Shown here piece after piece: positions 1 through 11,810 of a stretch of 64,000 nt of DNA. A model generated the notes under the pieces. That model made no database searches. It saw nothing but the letters and a program-made list of their open reading frames with translations, and was not told the origin of the DNA. Location of the stretch: assembly GCA_007922195.1 (NCBI GenBank), contig ML682003.1:3738289-3802288 (forward strand), in the 5' to 3' direction. Source of the stretch: Podocnemis expansa (taxonomy: Eukaryota; Chordata; Testudines; Podocnemididae). The stretch's first letter is position 1. Every line of letters starts with the position of its first letter. Position numbers and translations under genes: made by a program.

Positions 1-1481
1 ATAGCCTCATTCTGTCCAGTGTGAGAGTTAAGTGCATGCATAAATTCCTTGCAAAATATCTACCATGTGATTACTGGGTACTTAATATACTTTACATCCT
101 CACATCATTAGATGGCTCATATAAAAATCTAACAAATATTAAACAGAAATGTTTATCCTAGAAAAGCAATAAACCTTTAATTCTTGCTTTTGCTTATGCT
201 GCCAGCAGCTGAGATGTTGACTGCCCTGGTGAGTGCGGTACAAAAGCCCAAATGAACAGATGGAAGAACAAAGAGGGCAACACACCTATGGCCCCACCTG
301 CAACCTGGAGCCCATGTGCTAGATTCGGCTGATCCACATAGTAGGAGATGGTCTGTGACGAAAATCTAAACAAACAGCGCAAACATAGGGAGTGTTGCCT
401 GATTTTTGGTTATCTATTAAATCAGATAGCGTTAAAGGCTTGCCAGTGGATTTAATGAGAAGTCAGTGAGGTTCTTAGTCCCAGAATCGGGCTACAGGGG
501 GTTTCGCAAGGACCCCTGGGATGCATGACAATAATATTCATCGCCAATGACTAAGTATGTATATTTTAAAGATTTTTTTTAAAACAACATAAAATGATAG
601 ATGAATAGAAGTTAAGGTAAATGGATATATGGATCAATCAAATTAAATGAATACATGATAAAGAAATAAAAGCAAACAATGATTTAAATGCAGCCCCGTG
701 AGATATAGATATATTTCTATTTCTGCATTCCCATTTTTTATTGCTTTGAATTAATAGGTGTGCACCTTTTTTTGTTGACCCAACTGAGAGAGATGTCTTG
801 TTCCTCAACTCTGGTGTGAATGGGCATAGGTAGAGCTAAGAGCTATGAAACCAAGACTGTTGCTAACGCTTAAGTAGCTTAAAACAAAGAAAACTAAGAA
901 AGAAGGTGATCGAAGAAAGAGAAGATGGTAAACACACCCTGGCAATGCTGTTTGCCCTTCTATACCCTAAGTAATTTGGGCTCTCCTTCCAAGTCTAAAC
1001 TTGGCTTTGTTACCCCCAGATTCTTGGGGTATGCTTCTTCTGTATGATGGCAAGTTCATGCGTATTAAAGATACACTGCAGATACACTTCCCTTCTTTCT
1101 AGACACTGTGTTCTTCACATGTATTGTTATTGTTCTCCCTTTTAAGGGGTTTCATGGTAGACTTTGTGAAGTCTGTCTGGGCATAATCTGGTACCCCTGT
1201 CCCCTATTTTTATACCTACTGACTATTAAGGTGCTAAAGTCATAAACATATATGGAAGATTTTCTCTCTCAGGGTCAAAGGCCCCAAATACATGCATGCT
1301 TAGCTTTCATGCAAGATGTGGTCTGCAGGCTCTTGCATTCCAGCATTTCTAAATAAATGAGTCTATGATTTGGTTATCCTCAAAAAAACAAACTTACAAA
1401 GAAACTTAACTCTATGCTTAAATGATGCATATGAGGAAAAGTATTCATGTGCGAGCAAGCAGGCTAGATCTATAGGCTACA

Positions 1482-1618
1482 AAAGGGAGGGGAAACTGAG
1501 GCACAGCACACAGGTGTGACATGCCCAACATCACCCAGCAGGTGAGTGGCAGAACTAGAACTAGAATCCAGGTCTCCTCTCTCCACACTGAGTGCCCTGT
1601 CTTCTGAGTCACACTACC
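1482..1618 (-). repeat. MIR-like SINE
   Basis: GGAAACTGAGGCACAGCACA, AGTGGCAGAACTAGAACTAG and TCCAGGTCTCCTCTC form the reversed MIR core. Old and diverged. Confidence 0.7.
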
Positions 1619-1820
1619 CACCAAAGGCTGTTTCCTTGGTCACCTTCACACCATTCCACCCCACAAATGCACACATGTTCATAGTGAATTTTTACAAGAA
1701 CAAACATTCAGACAGGAAACTGGAACAACAGACAGAACAGCAGGTTCTGCATTAACCAGCTTACAGACTGGTTTGTTTCTCCATTCATCTCCAGCCACAC
1801 TGGGAACCTGCTGGCTAGAG

Positions 1821-1998
1821 CAATGGTTCTCAGCCACTGCGTCAGGACACATTACTGTGTTGCCACACAGCAGTAAGTATGTCATGGAGAGCCGGTGAGA
1901 TGGCTGGATTTGGCCTGGAGGGACTGGGCTGCTGTGTCCTGTAGAGTCACAATATGCTGTCAAGTGTGTTGTGACCCACAAGAGGCTGAGAACCACTA
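1821..1998. mobile_element. hAT-type MITE (178 bp)
   Basis: Terminal inverted repeats CAATGGTTCTCAGCC and GGCTGAGAACCACTA are nearly perfect. The flanking 8-mers GGCTAGAG and GCCGAGAG agree at 6 of 8 positions, an aged hAT target duplication. No transposase ORF: a non-autonomous element. Confidence 0.85.
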
Positions 1999-3399
1999 GC
2001 CGAGAGTGAAACAAGATCAGAGTCTCCCAGAAGACAGGCAGAGCCAGACTGGGGTTTTGCATGGTGGGATGCTCTCGACAGCAGCTCAGCCACTTGGGAA
2101 GAGCCTAGTGATGGAAACTGCCTGTTTATGAGACATCTGTATTTTGCTGGGGTTTCACAGTTTCATACCGTGCCCAGCCAGTACCAAACAGAATGGCACT
2201 ATCTTGATTTCAAAGGTTTGAGGAGCTGTGCTCTCTATTTAGATCACCACATAATGCCACCTCAGTCATTAGACAGCTTTCCAGGCTGCTTCAGGGTATT
2301 ACATTTTGTCTAGCTCTCCACAAACAAGCCAAACCACCTTCAGAGCCAAGTGCCGTATGTCAGGAATCTGATTCCATAATTAAGCAGCTCAATAAGCTGG
2401 ATTTTCAGAGTGGCTGCAAATCTGCAGTTCCATCAACTATCAGGAAAAGGATCAGGCAACTTATTTAGACACGTACTTTTAAGTACCTACATTTGAAAAT
2501 CAACCCATACAACTACATTTCCTAATAGGGGCAATGGATTATCAGTTTTACCCTCATTAGGTTAAGAGAAAACCTCCCCATGCTGCAGCCAAGGCAGATC
2601 ACCAACAGAAACATACTGACACATATCCAGTACGTGATGTGCACACAAGGTCTCCAAGAAAGAATATAGGAAAGCGGAGGCTTTACAAACTGGGACGTGG
2701 TCCATTAGCACCAACCACTCTCCCCTGCACATAACACGCTCTAGGGAAAGAAGGATGTACATGGAAGGAATGATCTGAGATTAACACAATACCCTGTCAA
2801 CTAAATAATCCATAATTGCCTCCCCAGGTTTGAAACTGACAGCTTTATTTTAAATAGAATCAATTCAAAAATCTACTACTCCATTAACCAAAATTAAAAA
2901 AAGAAAATCCCATTATTCTTAAGCATTTTCATATGCATTTAAAGCTGGTAGTTAACCTCTGAATCCCATTTTTATTTTGTTTTCATTAGTTCCTCCAAAG
3001 TAAAGCTCAATTACTTTGGCTGTCTTTAAAGCAGGAGGAAATCAAAGATCAGGGAGGAGGGGAGATGGCTTTCCTCTCTCTCCAAGCACTGCAGAATTAG
3101 TGCAAACTAGCAGTCTGGAGGCCATGGGCAAAGCATCACCAGAAACCTGTCTTAAGCAAGAAAGAGTTTTATGCATGCCCCGTGGATACATCTTCAGAGC
3201 AGTGCCTGAAAAATGAGGATTGCAACCAGAACTGGTAACATTCTCCCTGACTTCTTAGAAACAACCCAAAATGTGACATGTCCCTGTCTTCTCTCTGTCC
3301 ATCCCATTTGTTTTGTGCAATGATGGCTAATCCTCATAGCTCATTGTTTCTGGAGCAGGGTGTGAGGTGAAGGGAAACTTCACTGCACTTCTTTTCCTC

Positions 3400-3516
3400 T
3401 CATTCTGTAAATACCCCACCTTAATATAGCATCTGACAAAGTGTGATTTTCTCCCATGAAAGCTCATGTGATAAGTAAATTTGTTAGTCTTTAAAAGTGT
3501 CCCAAGGCTCCTTCCA
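3400..3516 (+). repeat. Penelope-type tail repeat, sense copy
   Basis: A diverged copy of the window's recurrent ~130-bp tail: a CATTCTGTAA segment, GATTTTCTCCCATGAAAGC, then AATTTGTTAGTCTTTAA and GGCTCCTTC. It is the first piece of a 500-bp mosaic of copies in alternating orientation. Confidence 0.7.
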
Positions 3517-3591
3517 AAGGGGCAGTCGTGTTAGTCTAGTTCAGCAAAACAAACAAGGAGTCCTGTGGTACTTACAGATTAACAAATTTGT
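3517..3591 (-). repeat. Penelope-type tail repeat, antisense 3' end
   Basis: Begins with the reversed 3' terminus (GTGTTAGTCTAGTTCAGC) and continues AACAAGGAGTCCTGTGG to AACAAATTTG. It lies tail-to-tail with the sense copy at 3400-3516. Confidence 0.75.
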
Positions 3592-3639
3592 TTAAAATTA
3601 CTTATTTAAATTTGTTTATTTAAATTTCTTTCAATTTAT

Positions 3640-3735
3640 AAATAAATTAGTCTTGAAGTGCCACAGGACTCCTCGTGGTTTTTTTTTTTTTTTTTTTTTT
3701 TTTGCGCTGAAACAGACTGACCCGGATACCTTCTT
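3640..3735 (+). repeat. Penelope-type tail repeat, sense, with poly(T)
   Basis: Reads TTAGTCTTGAAGTGCCACAG, GACTCCTCGTGG, then 25 T (3679-3703) and the 3' terminus GCTGAAACAGACTGACCCGG. The T tract expands a short T run seen in other copies. Confidence 0.7.
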
Positions 3736-3773
3736 TGGACCTTCATGGGAGAGGAACAGATGCATATTTTCAA

Positions 3774-3897
3774 AGGAGTAGCCGTATTAGTATAGTCCAG
3801 CAAAACAAATGAGTCTGGTGGCATTTTAAGTGGGATTTTCTCCTCCGGAAGCTCAAGCAATAAATCTGTTCATCTTTAAAAGTGCCACCAGACTCCT
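3774..3897. repeat. Inverted pair of tail-repeat fragments (hairpin)
   Basis: An antisense piece (3774-3829) is followed directly by a sense piece (3828-3897). The outer arms, GAGTCTGGTGGCATTTTAA and its counterpart ending GTGCCACCAGACTCC, are nearly perfect complements, so the unit can fold on itself. Confidence 0.7.
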
Positions 3898-5046
3898 TTT
3901 TTATTTTTAGGTGGGTATTTGTGGCATATAATATACCACGTTACTATTTCAACATCTCACATCTCAAAGTAAATGCACAGGAGTTCAAAACTTGGCAGCA
4001 GGCTAGAGAAAGTTAAGACAAGCACTTAGATACCAACTCCATTTGGGGGCAGGATGGAGAATTTTGGAGGAGGGGAATCACAGAGCATGTGAAAGATTAA
4101 AGCACAGCTTTGCCAAAAAGAGGCTACATTGTTTTTTAAAGCCTCTAACTAGTAGCTAACAGAAAACGGATTATGTTAGGCCAGATGTCAGGACTTCTCA
4201 GAAACAATAAGTGGTTGTGTATCTCATACCAGCCTCATTAAAAAGATTAAAAACTCCTTCCTATAGAAAAAGAATCATATTTTTAAAGTGAAGCCATAGT
4301 TTCCCCCGTCTGTAACATCTCCAATCTCAGCAGATGAATTTCACTGTAATGAGATGTCATTTTTGAGAATGGTTTAACATCCCTTCAAAAAAATCTTATC
4401 CTTAAACCTCATAAAGCCACGTAGAGATGATTAAAAGAAAATATACCACCCAGACAAAAAAAAACTAAAACAAAATAGAACCCGCCAATTCGCAGAATCC
4501 ATGACATGGCCATTTTTAAATGTGATGGAAAAGGCTTTCCAAGTTATCTGCTTAAACACAGGGCTTCTGTTTACTTCTCACTTTCATGTCAAATGAATTT
4601 GGAAAGAAAAAAATTGACAAGAACTTTAAGGACATTAGTCACATTTCAACTCCTTTTCAGATTAATGCACTCAAAGCTTTTGGGGTGGGGAAAGAGAGAA
4701 GGGGATAAAAGCTGCGGCAATCACTGTACTAACATATCTTGATAAAATAAAATGAACTATGAATCCTCCAACTTTTGGTTGCACAGTTCTCAGTCCATAA
4801 TACAGACCAAAGTCAGCAGGGGAGTCACCATAAAACGACAGAGAAAAGCCAGCACTAGCATCAGAAAAGAGCGAATCCAATGCAAACAAACACACAAAAA
4901 TAATCACATTCACTCTACTTCTTCCAAGTCAAATGCAGAATAAATAGCTGACCCCTATAAAAATGCAAGTGCTGCTGCTGCTTTCTCTAGCCAATGCCAG
5001 AAATTTAGGTATGCAATTGGTTTTGTCCCACTGAAATGGAAAACAA

Positions 5047-5322
5047 GCAAGGAGTCCAGTGGCACTTAAAGACAAACAGATGTATTTATCGAATGAGCTT
5101 TCATGGGAGAAAATCTCACTTCATCAAACGCCTTGAAAATGGGGGAACTTCCAGAATGCATTTGTTTTCCTCCCATTCTGTAAGTTCCCCCATCTTCAAA
5201 ACACCTGAAGAGGGATTTTCTCCCACAAAAGCTCATACGATAAGTAAATCTGTTAGTGTTAAAGTGCCACTGCACTCCTTGCTTCTTTTGCTGAACTAGA
5301 CTAACACAGGCATGCCTTTGGA
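5047..5322. repeat. Head-to-head palindromic pair of tail repeats
   Basis: The left arm (about 5047-5160) is an antisense copy and the right arm (about 5174-5322) a sense copy of the same repeat, joined at a short GCATTTG/TTTTCC centre. Both arms contain the stem GATTTTCTCCCA and the CTTTAAGTGCCACTG-type segment. The arms differ by scattered substitutions, so either they duplicated long ago or they came from two different copies. The right copy keeps the 3' terminus CTGAACTAGACTAACACAGG. Confidence 0.85.
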
Positions 5323-5689
5323 ATTTGAAATATATAGGGATCTCAGATTTGCCAATGCTCGGATTTAAAAAAAATACAGCAAAAATAATATTCCAAGCCA
5401 TCCCTAATCTTGATAACTCCACTGAAAGCAGTTTCTGATCATTCATGTAGGATATGAAACACTTTCTTGAACCCATAACCTTGTTTAAAATTGACAACAC
5501 GCAGGAGAATTCAGAGAAAAGAAGCCTTGGTTCACTTGTTTCATTGTCCCTGAGTAAACACTACAACTACTACACTCTTCTCAAAAGCGCAGCATGTTAG
5601 ATTAGCTGGTGAGCACGGTGGACTGATTCACAGGAGTCCAGTGACAGATTTTTGGTCTGGGCTCAGGCACAGATTCGCACACTGTAGAG

Positions 5690-5852
5690 CAGTGGTTTTC
5701 AAACCATGGGTTGGGACCCAGGACTGGGCCACAGACTCTCCCCTGCTGCTGCCACCGCCAGACTGGAATACCTTGCTCAAAGTTGTAAATGTTGGGTTGT
5801 CGGCATAGATGATTTTTTTCAACTGGGTCACAAAAGTTTAAAAAAAAAAAAA
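5690..5852. mobile_element. hAT-type MITE, CAGTGGTTTTCAAAC family
   Basis: Starts CAGTGGTTTTCAAACC and contains GATTTTTTTCAACTGGGTCA, reversed relative to the copies at 43407 and 63908. The far end decays into an A-rich tract. Confidence 0.75.
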
Positions 5853-6660
5853 ACCAAACACTGCTGTATTGAGCTGTGGAGGACTAAAGAGAAGAGACTG
5901 TCCTCTGCTGGGGACGGACGGACACACATCTCTTGACAATATATGTAACTTCAACTAAAGCTTACCCCCTCCCAATCCCATCAGCACACACACTGGTTGT
6001 CAATGGAAGCAGCCTTAGGTTAACACTTTGCTACACTTCGCTGCAACAGTAGAGGTGACAGCTTTGACGCTGCTGCTCCAGAGCACCTGGAGAGCCCATC
6101 TATCTACAGTGCATTCTGATCCAGAAACACATGCTCAAGAGATGCAATCCATGATCGCAAGAATCAACCTCCAGACTGAGAAATTCAGCATGATGTAACA
6201 TGTCTGCCTCTTATCAAACTGTGCCACTGCGTTAGGATTCAAGTTCCTCTCTACAGTGACAAAATGGCAGTGACATAGAGCACTGTTTTACGTTTCACCT
6301 GAGAATCCAGGAGGTGCTCTAGGGGTGGAGAGGGGTTAAGCATGACACTGCCTTTCCCACGTGGGGCTGGCATGCACCTGGAAGCAGGACAGGACAAGGC
6401 TCTGAATGAGGCTGGAGGTGGAGCTTGTCTGGGGACAGAGTGAGGCTGGAAGTATGGTGTTCTCTCCCCCACCCCACCCCTAATGGGAGTTGAACCAAGC
6501 CCTACAACATGCCCCCCTCCATATGTTGGCATGTTGCACAATTTGGGGACCACGGATTTAGAAACTTTTTATCAACACCCATTTTCTAAGGTTTTCCTCA
6601 CTTTCTAACAGTCCCAACAGCTTTTCATTATTTTTCTGGCAGAAAAATAATGAACCACCT

Positions 6661-6683
6661 ATTATTATTATTATTATTATAAT
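6661..6683. repeat. (ATT)n microsatellite
   Basis: About seven units of ATT. Confidence 0.95.
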
Positions 6684-7179
6684 ATTCTGGACACTAAGAC
6701 ACTTTTTAAAAAGAACATTATCTCAGCCACTCATGTCTCGATAAGAGTTCATCATATATCATCCCACAGCCCAGTGACCTCCAAAGAGTGCCAGAGCTAA
6801 CTCACCAGTCATTCCATGCTGCACTAGGGATCAGAGCATAACCCAAAGCTGACAACGCAGATAAAAGAAAAAGTTACCTTTAACGCTAAAGAGTAAGATA
6901 AAGCTTAAAGCGCATCCAGCGTGGTACCACTGGAGTTACCTACTATCTGTAACTGGAAGCTTAGGCAAAAGCAATCAGTTGTAGGTTTTTATGGCAAATT
7001 CACTCAGCCAACAGGGGGTTAGAAATCTAGAATGGTCTTAAGTGGTTTTGAGCCTTTTACCCAAGTAACTTAGGTACTTAAGTTCCACTGACTTTTAATG
7101 ATATTTAGGATTTTAAGTCACTTAGATGACTTTGAAAATTTTACTTCTTACAGCTAAATCACACGATTGGTAGTTGAGA

Positions 7180-7325
7180 AAGCTTAGCTCTTTTTCCAAA
7201 TCTGTCACAGATCCATTGTATGACCTTGGGCAACTCATTTAACCCCTCTGTGCCTCCGTTTCCTCATCAATAAAGTCCCTAATCCTGACAGCTCTTACAC
7301 AAAGGTTGGAAGGACAAAGTCGTTA
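7180..7325 (+). repeat. MIR-like SINE
   Basis: TGTATGACCTTGGGCAACTC, AACCCCTCTGTGCCTCCGTT and TCCTCATC, the MIR core in sense orientation. Confidence 0.8.
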
Positions 7326-7519
7326 ATCTTTGCAATGCAAAGCAACACCATCAGAGAAAAAACTCTATATTAGACACAGTATCTCGTCTATCAAGGAAGA
7401 CAAGTAAAAGCAGCCAACAGGCTGGTGAGGTTTGAGTTTTATGTTCTGAAATGCTCATGCAAGTCAGGTATGACATTTGGTTTCAAGGCAAGATGCCACC
7501 ACCATGCTCTTACCTAGCA

Positions 7520-7695
7520 CACTTCATCAGTAGATCTCAAGGAGCTTTAAGAGGAGGTCACCATTAGCCCCATTTGACAGATGGGGAAACCATGGCAGAG
7601 AGGGGCAGGGACTTACTCAAGGTCATGAAGCAGGCCAGCCGTAGGACTCCTGAGAGCTAGATCCACCCACCAGGTAACACTGCTCCCTTTATGGT
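7520..7695 (-). repeat. MIR-like SINE
   Basis: CATTTGACAGATGGGGAAAC, GACTTACTCAAGGTCATGAA and AGGACTCCTGAGAGCTAGAT form a reversed MIR. Confidence 0.75.
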
Positions 7696-7749
7696 TCTCC
7701 ATTCTGCGAAAATTAGAAAGCGCAATCAGCATGGGGAAACAGTGTAGGT

Positions 7750-7940
7750 AAGGAGTCTCAAACTCTAATCACCACAAGGGCCTCGTGAGGACTAGCAGAG
7801 GGCCACATGAGGATTAGTACAGTAGCTTGAGGGCTGCATGCTGAAACCTTTCCATACAACTATATTGCAAATATTGGAAATGATCGTGTCACTGAGCGCC
7901 ACAGGAAATAGCTTGAGGGGTTGCATGTTTGTGACCCCAG
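7750..7940. mobile_element. hAT-type MITE (CAGGGGTCT family)
   Basis: 191 bp. Ends GGAGTCTCAAACTCTAATCA and GCATGTTTGTGACCCCAG are degenerate inverted repeats. The flanks GTGTAGGT (7742-7749) and GTGTAGGC (7941-7948) match at 7 of 8, an 8-bp hAT target duplication. Same family as 17014-17220. Confidence 0.88.
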
Positions 7941-8550
7941 GTGTAGGCAAGTATGACAGCAGAATGTATGAGTAGTCTCAGTGGTCTGAAACATGAATTC
8001 AACTCACTTGAGTCTCAGCTGCCTGAGGGCTAAGTTAGGAACTAATATGCCAAGAGTTAATAAGCACACCCCAGCTGACAGAAGGAAAAAAAATACAGCT
8101 CATACAACGAAACAACAACTTGGCCACCGATTAATCTCCAGTGTCTTGGAAGTTCCACTCACCACTCTGCACAAGTGTGAAATAGCCATTTACCTCCGTC
8201 ACAGCAAAGGATAAGCTGACCTTTCAAACAGGGCGGTAACAAACAGCTCAAAAAAGCAAACTACTATTTCACGCCTCGTAACTGGACTGGAGAAATGTCA
8301 GCAAAAAGTAGGTCATCAAGTGGTGAAGAAAATCTCAAAGGAAAACACCTCTCTGCCAAGATCCAAATGAGCACACAGGGAATGCTGGAAAAATGTCACC
8401 CTTTCAAATGGTTATCCTGGCGGGACTGCAAGGAATTAGCTGGAATAAGACCACCACCTTTCTCTAGCAGATCACAGCAACCAAAGCAGCACAGTCACAG
8501 AAGTGCCCTGCCCCATAACCACCAGTTGGCCTCCATCATTGGCATTTGGC

Positions 8551-8650
8551 ATTACAGGAGCAGTGTTGTCCAGTGGGCAGAGCACAGGTTTGATTCCCAG
8601 TTCTGCCACTGACCTACTATGATACCTTGGGCAAGTTTTTCACACATAAA
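8551..8650 (+). repeat. MIR-like SINE
   Basis: CAGTGGGCAGAGCACAGG, TTTGATTCCCAGTTCTGCCA and ATACCTTGGGCAAGTTTTTC. A B-box-like GGTTTGATTCCC remains. Confidence 0.8.
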
Positions 8651-9296
8651 ACGCCCATCAGGAGATCCTAAAATCTAAATGATGAACTTGACCAGCAAGA
8701 GCGGATACAACATACACCAGAAGGGGATGACAGAAAGTACAAAGATGACATGGTGACTCAATTTAAGAGAGGACAGGACAGGGAGGAACATGCCTTTTTT
8801 GTAGGCAACGCTGCACATGCGGGATCTGAACCAAGAGAGGAAGGCGGCTGGCTGATCGGAGTTAGAAGAGCATCCCGAGCACCCAAGTAGGGAAAAATAA
8901 AAAAAGCACAGTGCCACTTGAGAGAACGAGCACACCAATAGAGGGAGGATGGTATCAATGGCTGATCTAAAGTTAAGGCACCAGCCTCTGGGAGTGCAAT
9001 GGTTACATGCACCACAGAGGCAATGCCTTCTCTCTCAAGCATGCCTATGACCTCATTAGTCACAGTCACAATGAATTATGATGTCACAGACCTCGGCTAA
9101 ATCAGCAGGAGAAGGCAGCCAGGTACTAGGAGAAATCTGCTGACCAACAAATATACTGAGAGAGCAATGAAACGATGATACCAGGACAGACAGAGAGCAC
9201 TGTACCCCCATGAGCCACTGTAAAAAAAACCCCACAAACTCAAAGCCTTCAGCTGTCAGCAATCCTCAAGACTCTGTAAGGCAGCTCAGTATCAAT

Positions 9297-9372
9297 CACC
9301 CACCCTTTTTATCAAGGGGTAAACTGAGGCACCAAAATGAAGTGGCTTGTCCTAAGCTAGGAGGAGTCCCCT
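9297..9372 (-). repeat. MIR-like SINE fragment
   Basis: AAGGGGTAAACTGAGGCACC and GTGGCTTGTCCTAAGCTAGG, a reversed MIR 3' part. Confidence 0.6.
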
Positions 9373-9890
9373 GTGAGAAGGTGTGACTAGCTGTCTGCCG
9401 CTCACCCCACTGGACTGCACTGCTCTTCTTCAGAGAATAGAACAGCAGGAGGAAAAAAACCAGAATTTAATCCTACACTGGCAAACATTCTCTCTTCCTA
9501 GCTTTAGTTCTTCGCACACAGCACGAGCTCTTTAAGACCATCCTCCAGATAAACTTCAAAGCTTGTGCATCCAAATGAGTGACAGGGTATACACAGACAA
9601 CTCACACATGTAGAAAGAAACGAGTTGCAAAGCACTTGCTCCTTCCCTTGCTTGCCCAGTCCCAAGTTCAAAGCTCTGCCAGACCTATAACGGAGGCAGG
9701 AGAAAAGCCAAGACTAATGCTCACTGTGCTAAGAGATGCTAGCGGCACCATTTCTCCACCTCCTTAATTCCCATTTGCTTGTCTCCCCCACCTGGTCTGT
9801 TCCATTGCACCTAGTCCAGAAGCTCTCAGGTACAGGGCCCTTTTTTATTTTTTAAATATAGGCATGTGGACAGCACATCACAAAAACTGT

Positions 9891-10040
9891 TTTAGAATCA
9901 TAGAAACGTAGGGCTGGAAGGGACTTTGAGAGGTCACCAAGTCCATCTCCCACACTGAGGCAGGACCCTATAAACCTGGACCACCTGGCAGGCATTTGGC
10001 TAACCACTTCTAAAGCCCTCCAATGACGGGAACCAGACAA
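9891..10040 (-). mobile_element. CR1 3' end fragment
   Basis: Reads GAATCATAGAAACGTAGGGC, TGGAAGGGACTTTGAGAGGT and CCCACACTGAGGCAGGACC, the reversed 3' UTR of CR1. 5'-truncated. Confidence 0.85.
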
Positions 10041-10074
10041 AGCTAGATAGAGTCACAACTGCATTATAACAGTT

Positions 10075-10350
10075 TCCAGAAGTCCTTAAAACTCTCCTTT
10101 GCCACGATGCCTACTAAAACCTTGACAATGGTCAGGCAGCTGGTGTGCTGCGACCCACACCAGTCAGGCTGACCAACAGTTTGTGCCTGTTTTCTTGTAT
10201 GTCCCTGTCTGTAGCCACCTGTTGTCTCATTCAACACATTACAGGGTAGGCGTTTTGGGGCAGGAACTGTCATTTTGTTCTGTGCCTACACAGAGCACAA
10301 CAGCCCTGCTCTATGGCTGGCTCCTAGGCACAACTGTAATATAAATTAAC
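10075..10350 (+). repeat. Interspersed LINE/SINE-type tail (unnamed family)
   Basis: TTTGCCACGATGCCTACTAA, ATGGTCAGGCAGCTGGTGTG, then GGGGCAGGAACTGTC and TTTTGTTCTGTGCCTACACA, ending CTCCTAGGCACAACTGTAAT. I recall this as a common non-avian sauropsid repeat. Shorter pieces occur at 22265 and 47125. Confidence 0.65.
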
Positions 10351-10624
10351 ATCAGGAGCACCACAGTGCACTCCAATAATAATTATGGCTCCATTTCATC
10401 ACTTACTATGCCCAGCACAGGCAGCCACGACAGCCCAGATACGCAGAAAAACGCTCTGCCTGTGGGTTAGGCAGGGGTCAGAGCTCCAAGGCCAAGACAG
10501 CCCACTGTGACAAGCAAGCCTAACCTCCCGCTTCTGTATAATAGAGGCTATAGAACGTGTCTGCGTGTGTGTGTGCGACTGCCAAAGATGGAGAACCCAG
10601 CACCCTTGGTAAACTGTTCAAATG

Positions 10625-10745
10625 GTGAGTTATCCTCTCGATTCAAAACTGACGCTTTATTTCCAGTTTCATTTTGTCTACTTTCAACTTCCAGCCACTG
10701 ACTGCATTACACCTTTCTCTACTAGCCTGAAAAGCCCCTCTTGAA
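10625..10745 (-). mobile_element. Old CR1 3' fragment
   Basis: ACTTCCAGCCACTGACTGCA and ACCTTTCTCTACTAGCCTGA parallel the same section of the CR1 copy at 52100-52860. Highly diverged. Confidence 0.5.
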
Positions 10746-11454
10746 GTTAGCAAGTTTTGTCTAACATCCAGCCTAAAACCCCCTTGCAGCAGAGTAACAG
10801 ACTGTTTTGAGACCTCCCTCAGTCTTTTCCCCAGACGTGCACAGAAGATTGTTATTTCAGGGACAGTGGGGGCAGGCAAGGGAAAGAGTCCCATCTTTTA
10901 ACGAGAGGAGGCATTTCCCCATTGCTATCTCTACCTCCAACCAAGGCAAACTCCAGCCTAACACTTCACTGCCCTCCGTCTCCAGCAAAGGAATCTGTTT
11001 CCTCTCTAGCAGGTTCCGCAACACTAACGTGTTCTCAAATGAAAAAGGAAAAGACTCCCTGCTCCTCTGAACAACATGTGGGAAATCTAAAAGCACTTCT
11101 ACTGTTTGCGGGACTAAATCAGACACACCCCTGGCAAGTCACCTAGTAACAATCAGGCTAGAAACCAGGGTGAAATCAAAACAACAAAATTACCCAAAGA
11201 TCTATCCACTTCAAAAGGTTGCTAATTAGGGCTTATGAGTCTAGTGTGGCACTGACATAACCACCAGTTCTTCAAGCCACTTGTCAAGCCCACCTATGGC
11301 CAGAGGAGCTGAACGGAGTTGAGCCGTCCCTGCATGATTTAGACAATGACCGAACGTGACACGGACAGGAAAAACAAAATTCAAGAGAGAAACTACAGCC
11401 TTTCCAAAACTCACCCCTGCAAACCAGAAAGAGATTAGGGGGAGGAGTGAAAAG

Positions 11455-11810
11455 GAGACTCAATAAATCGTAATCTCATTCACAATGATCTGGAGCTCTT
11501 ATTAAGTAAATTAATTTAAGTTAATTTAACTCGATCATGACTCCTGATCAGTGATTTAGTGAGGGGGAAATTGCATTAGGAAAGGCCATGCTCACTAGCT
11601 AGAAAGAACGGAAGAAAATTAGATCCACTTAGCAATGTGAATTAATATGGAAATAGCAGGTGTAAATTTAACCTTATCAAGAGAGTGAAAATTATCTTCA
11701 TAAATTGGTAGAAATAGCCCCCAAGCTGCTTATAAATCTATTTAAAACAAAAATATTACAAAAATGCAGTAAAATTAATTTAAAATATACTCCCATCTAT
11801 CGTCTCCAGA
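11455..11810. promoter_or_regulatory. AT-rich block, possible conserved non-coding element
   Basis: No repeat family recognised. Rich in TAAT/ATTA cores (TAAATTAATTTAAGTTAATT, TGAATTAATATGG, AAAATTAATTTAAAATA) with CTTATCA. Such clusters are typical of developmental enhancers, but conservation cannot be judged from one sequence. Confidence 0.25.

Noticed and set aside
6251..6553. 100-codon minus-strand ORF considered as a ZC3H3 downstream exon
   Set aside because: No CCCH pattern or other ZC3H3 motif; composition suggests an old GC-rich repeat.
8295..8612. 105-codon plus-strand ORF considered as a gene
   Set aside because: Its C-terminal third is the MIR-like SINE at 8551-8650 and there is no matching splice structure; chance ORF.
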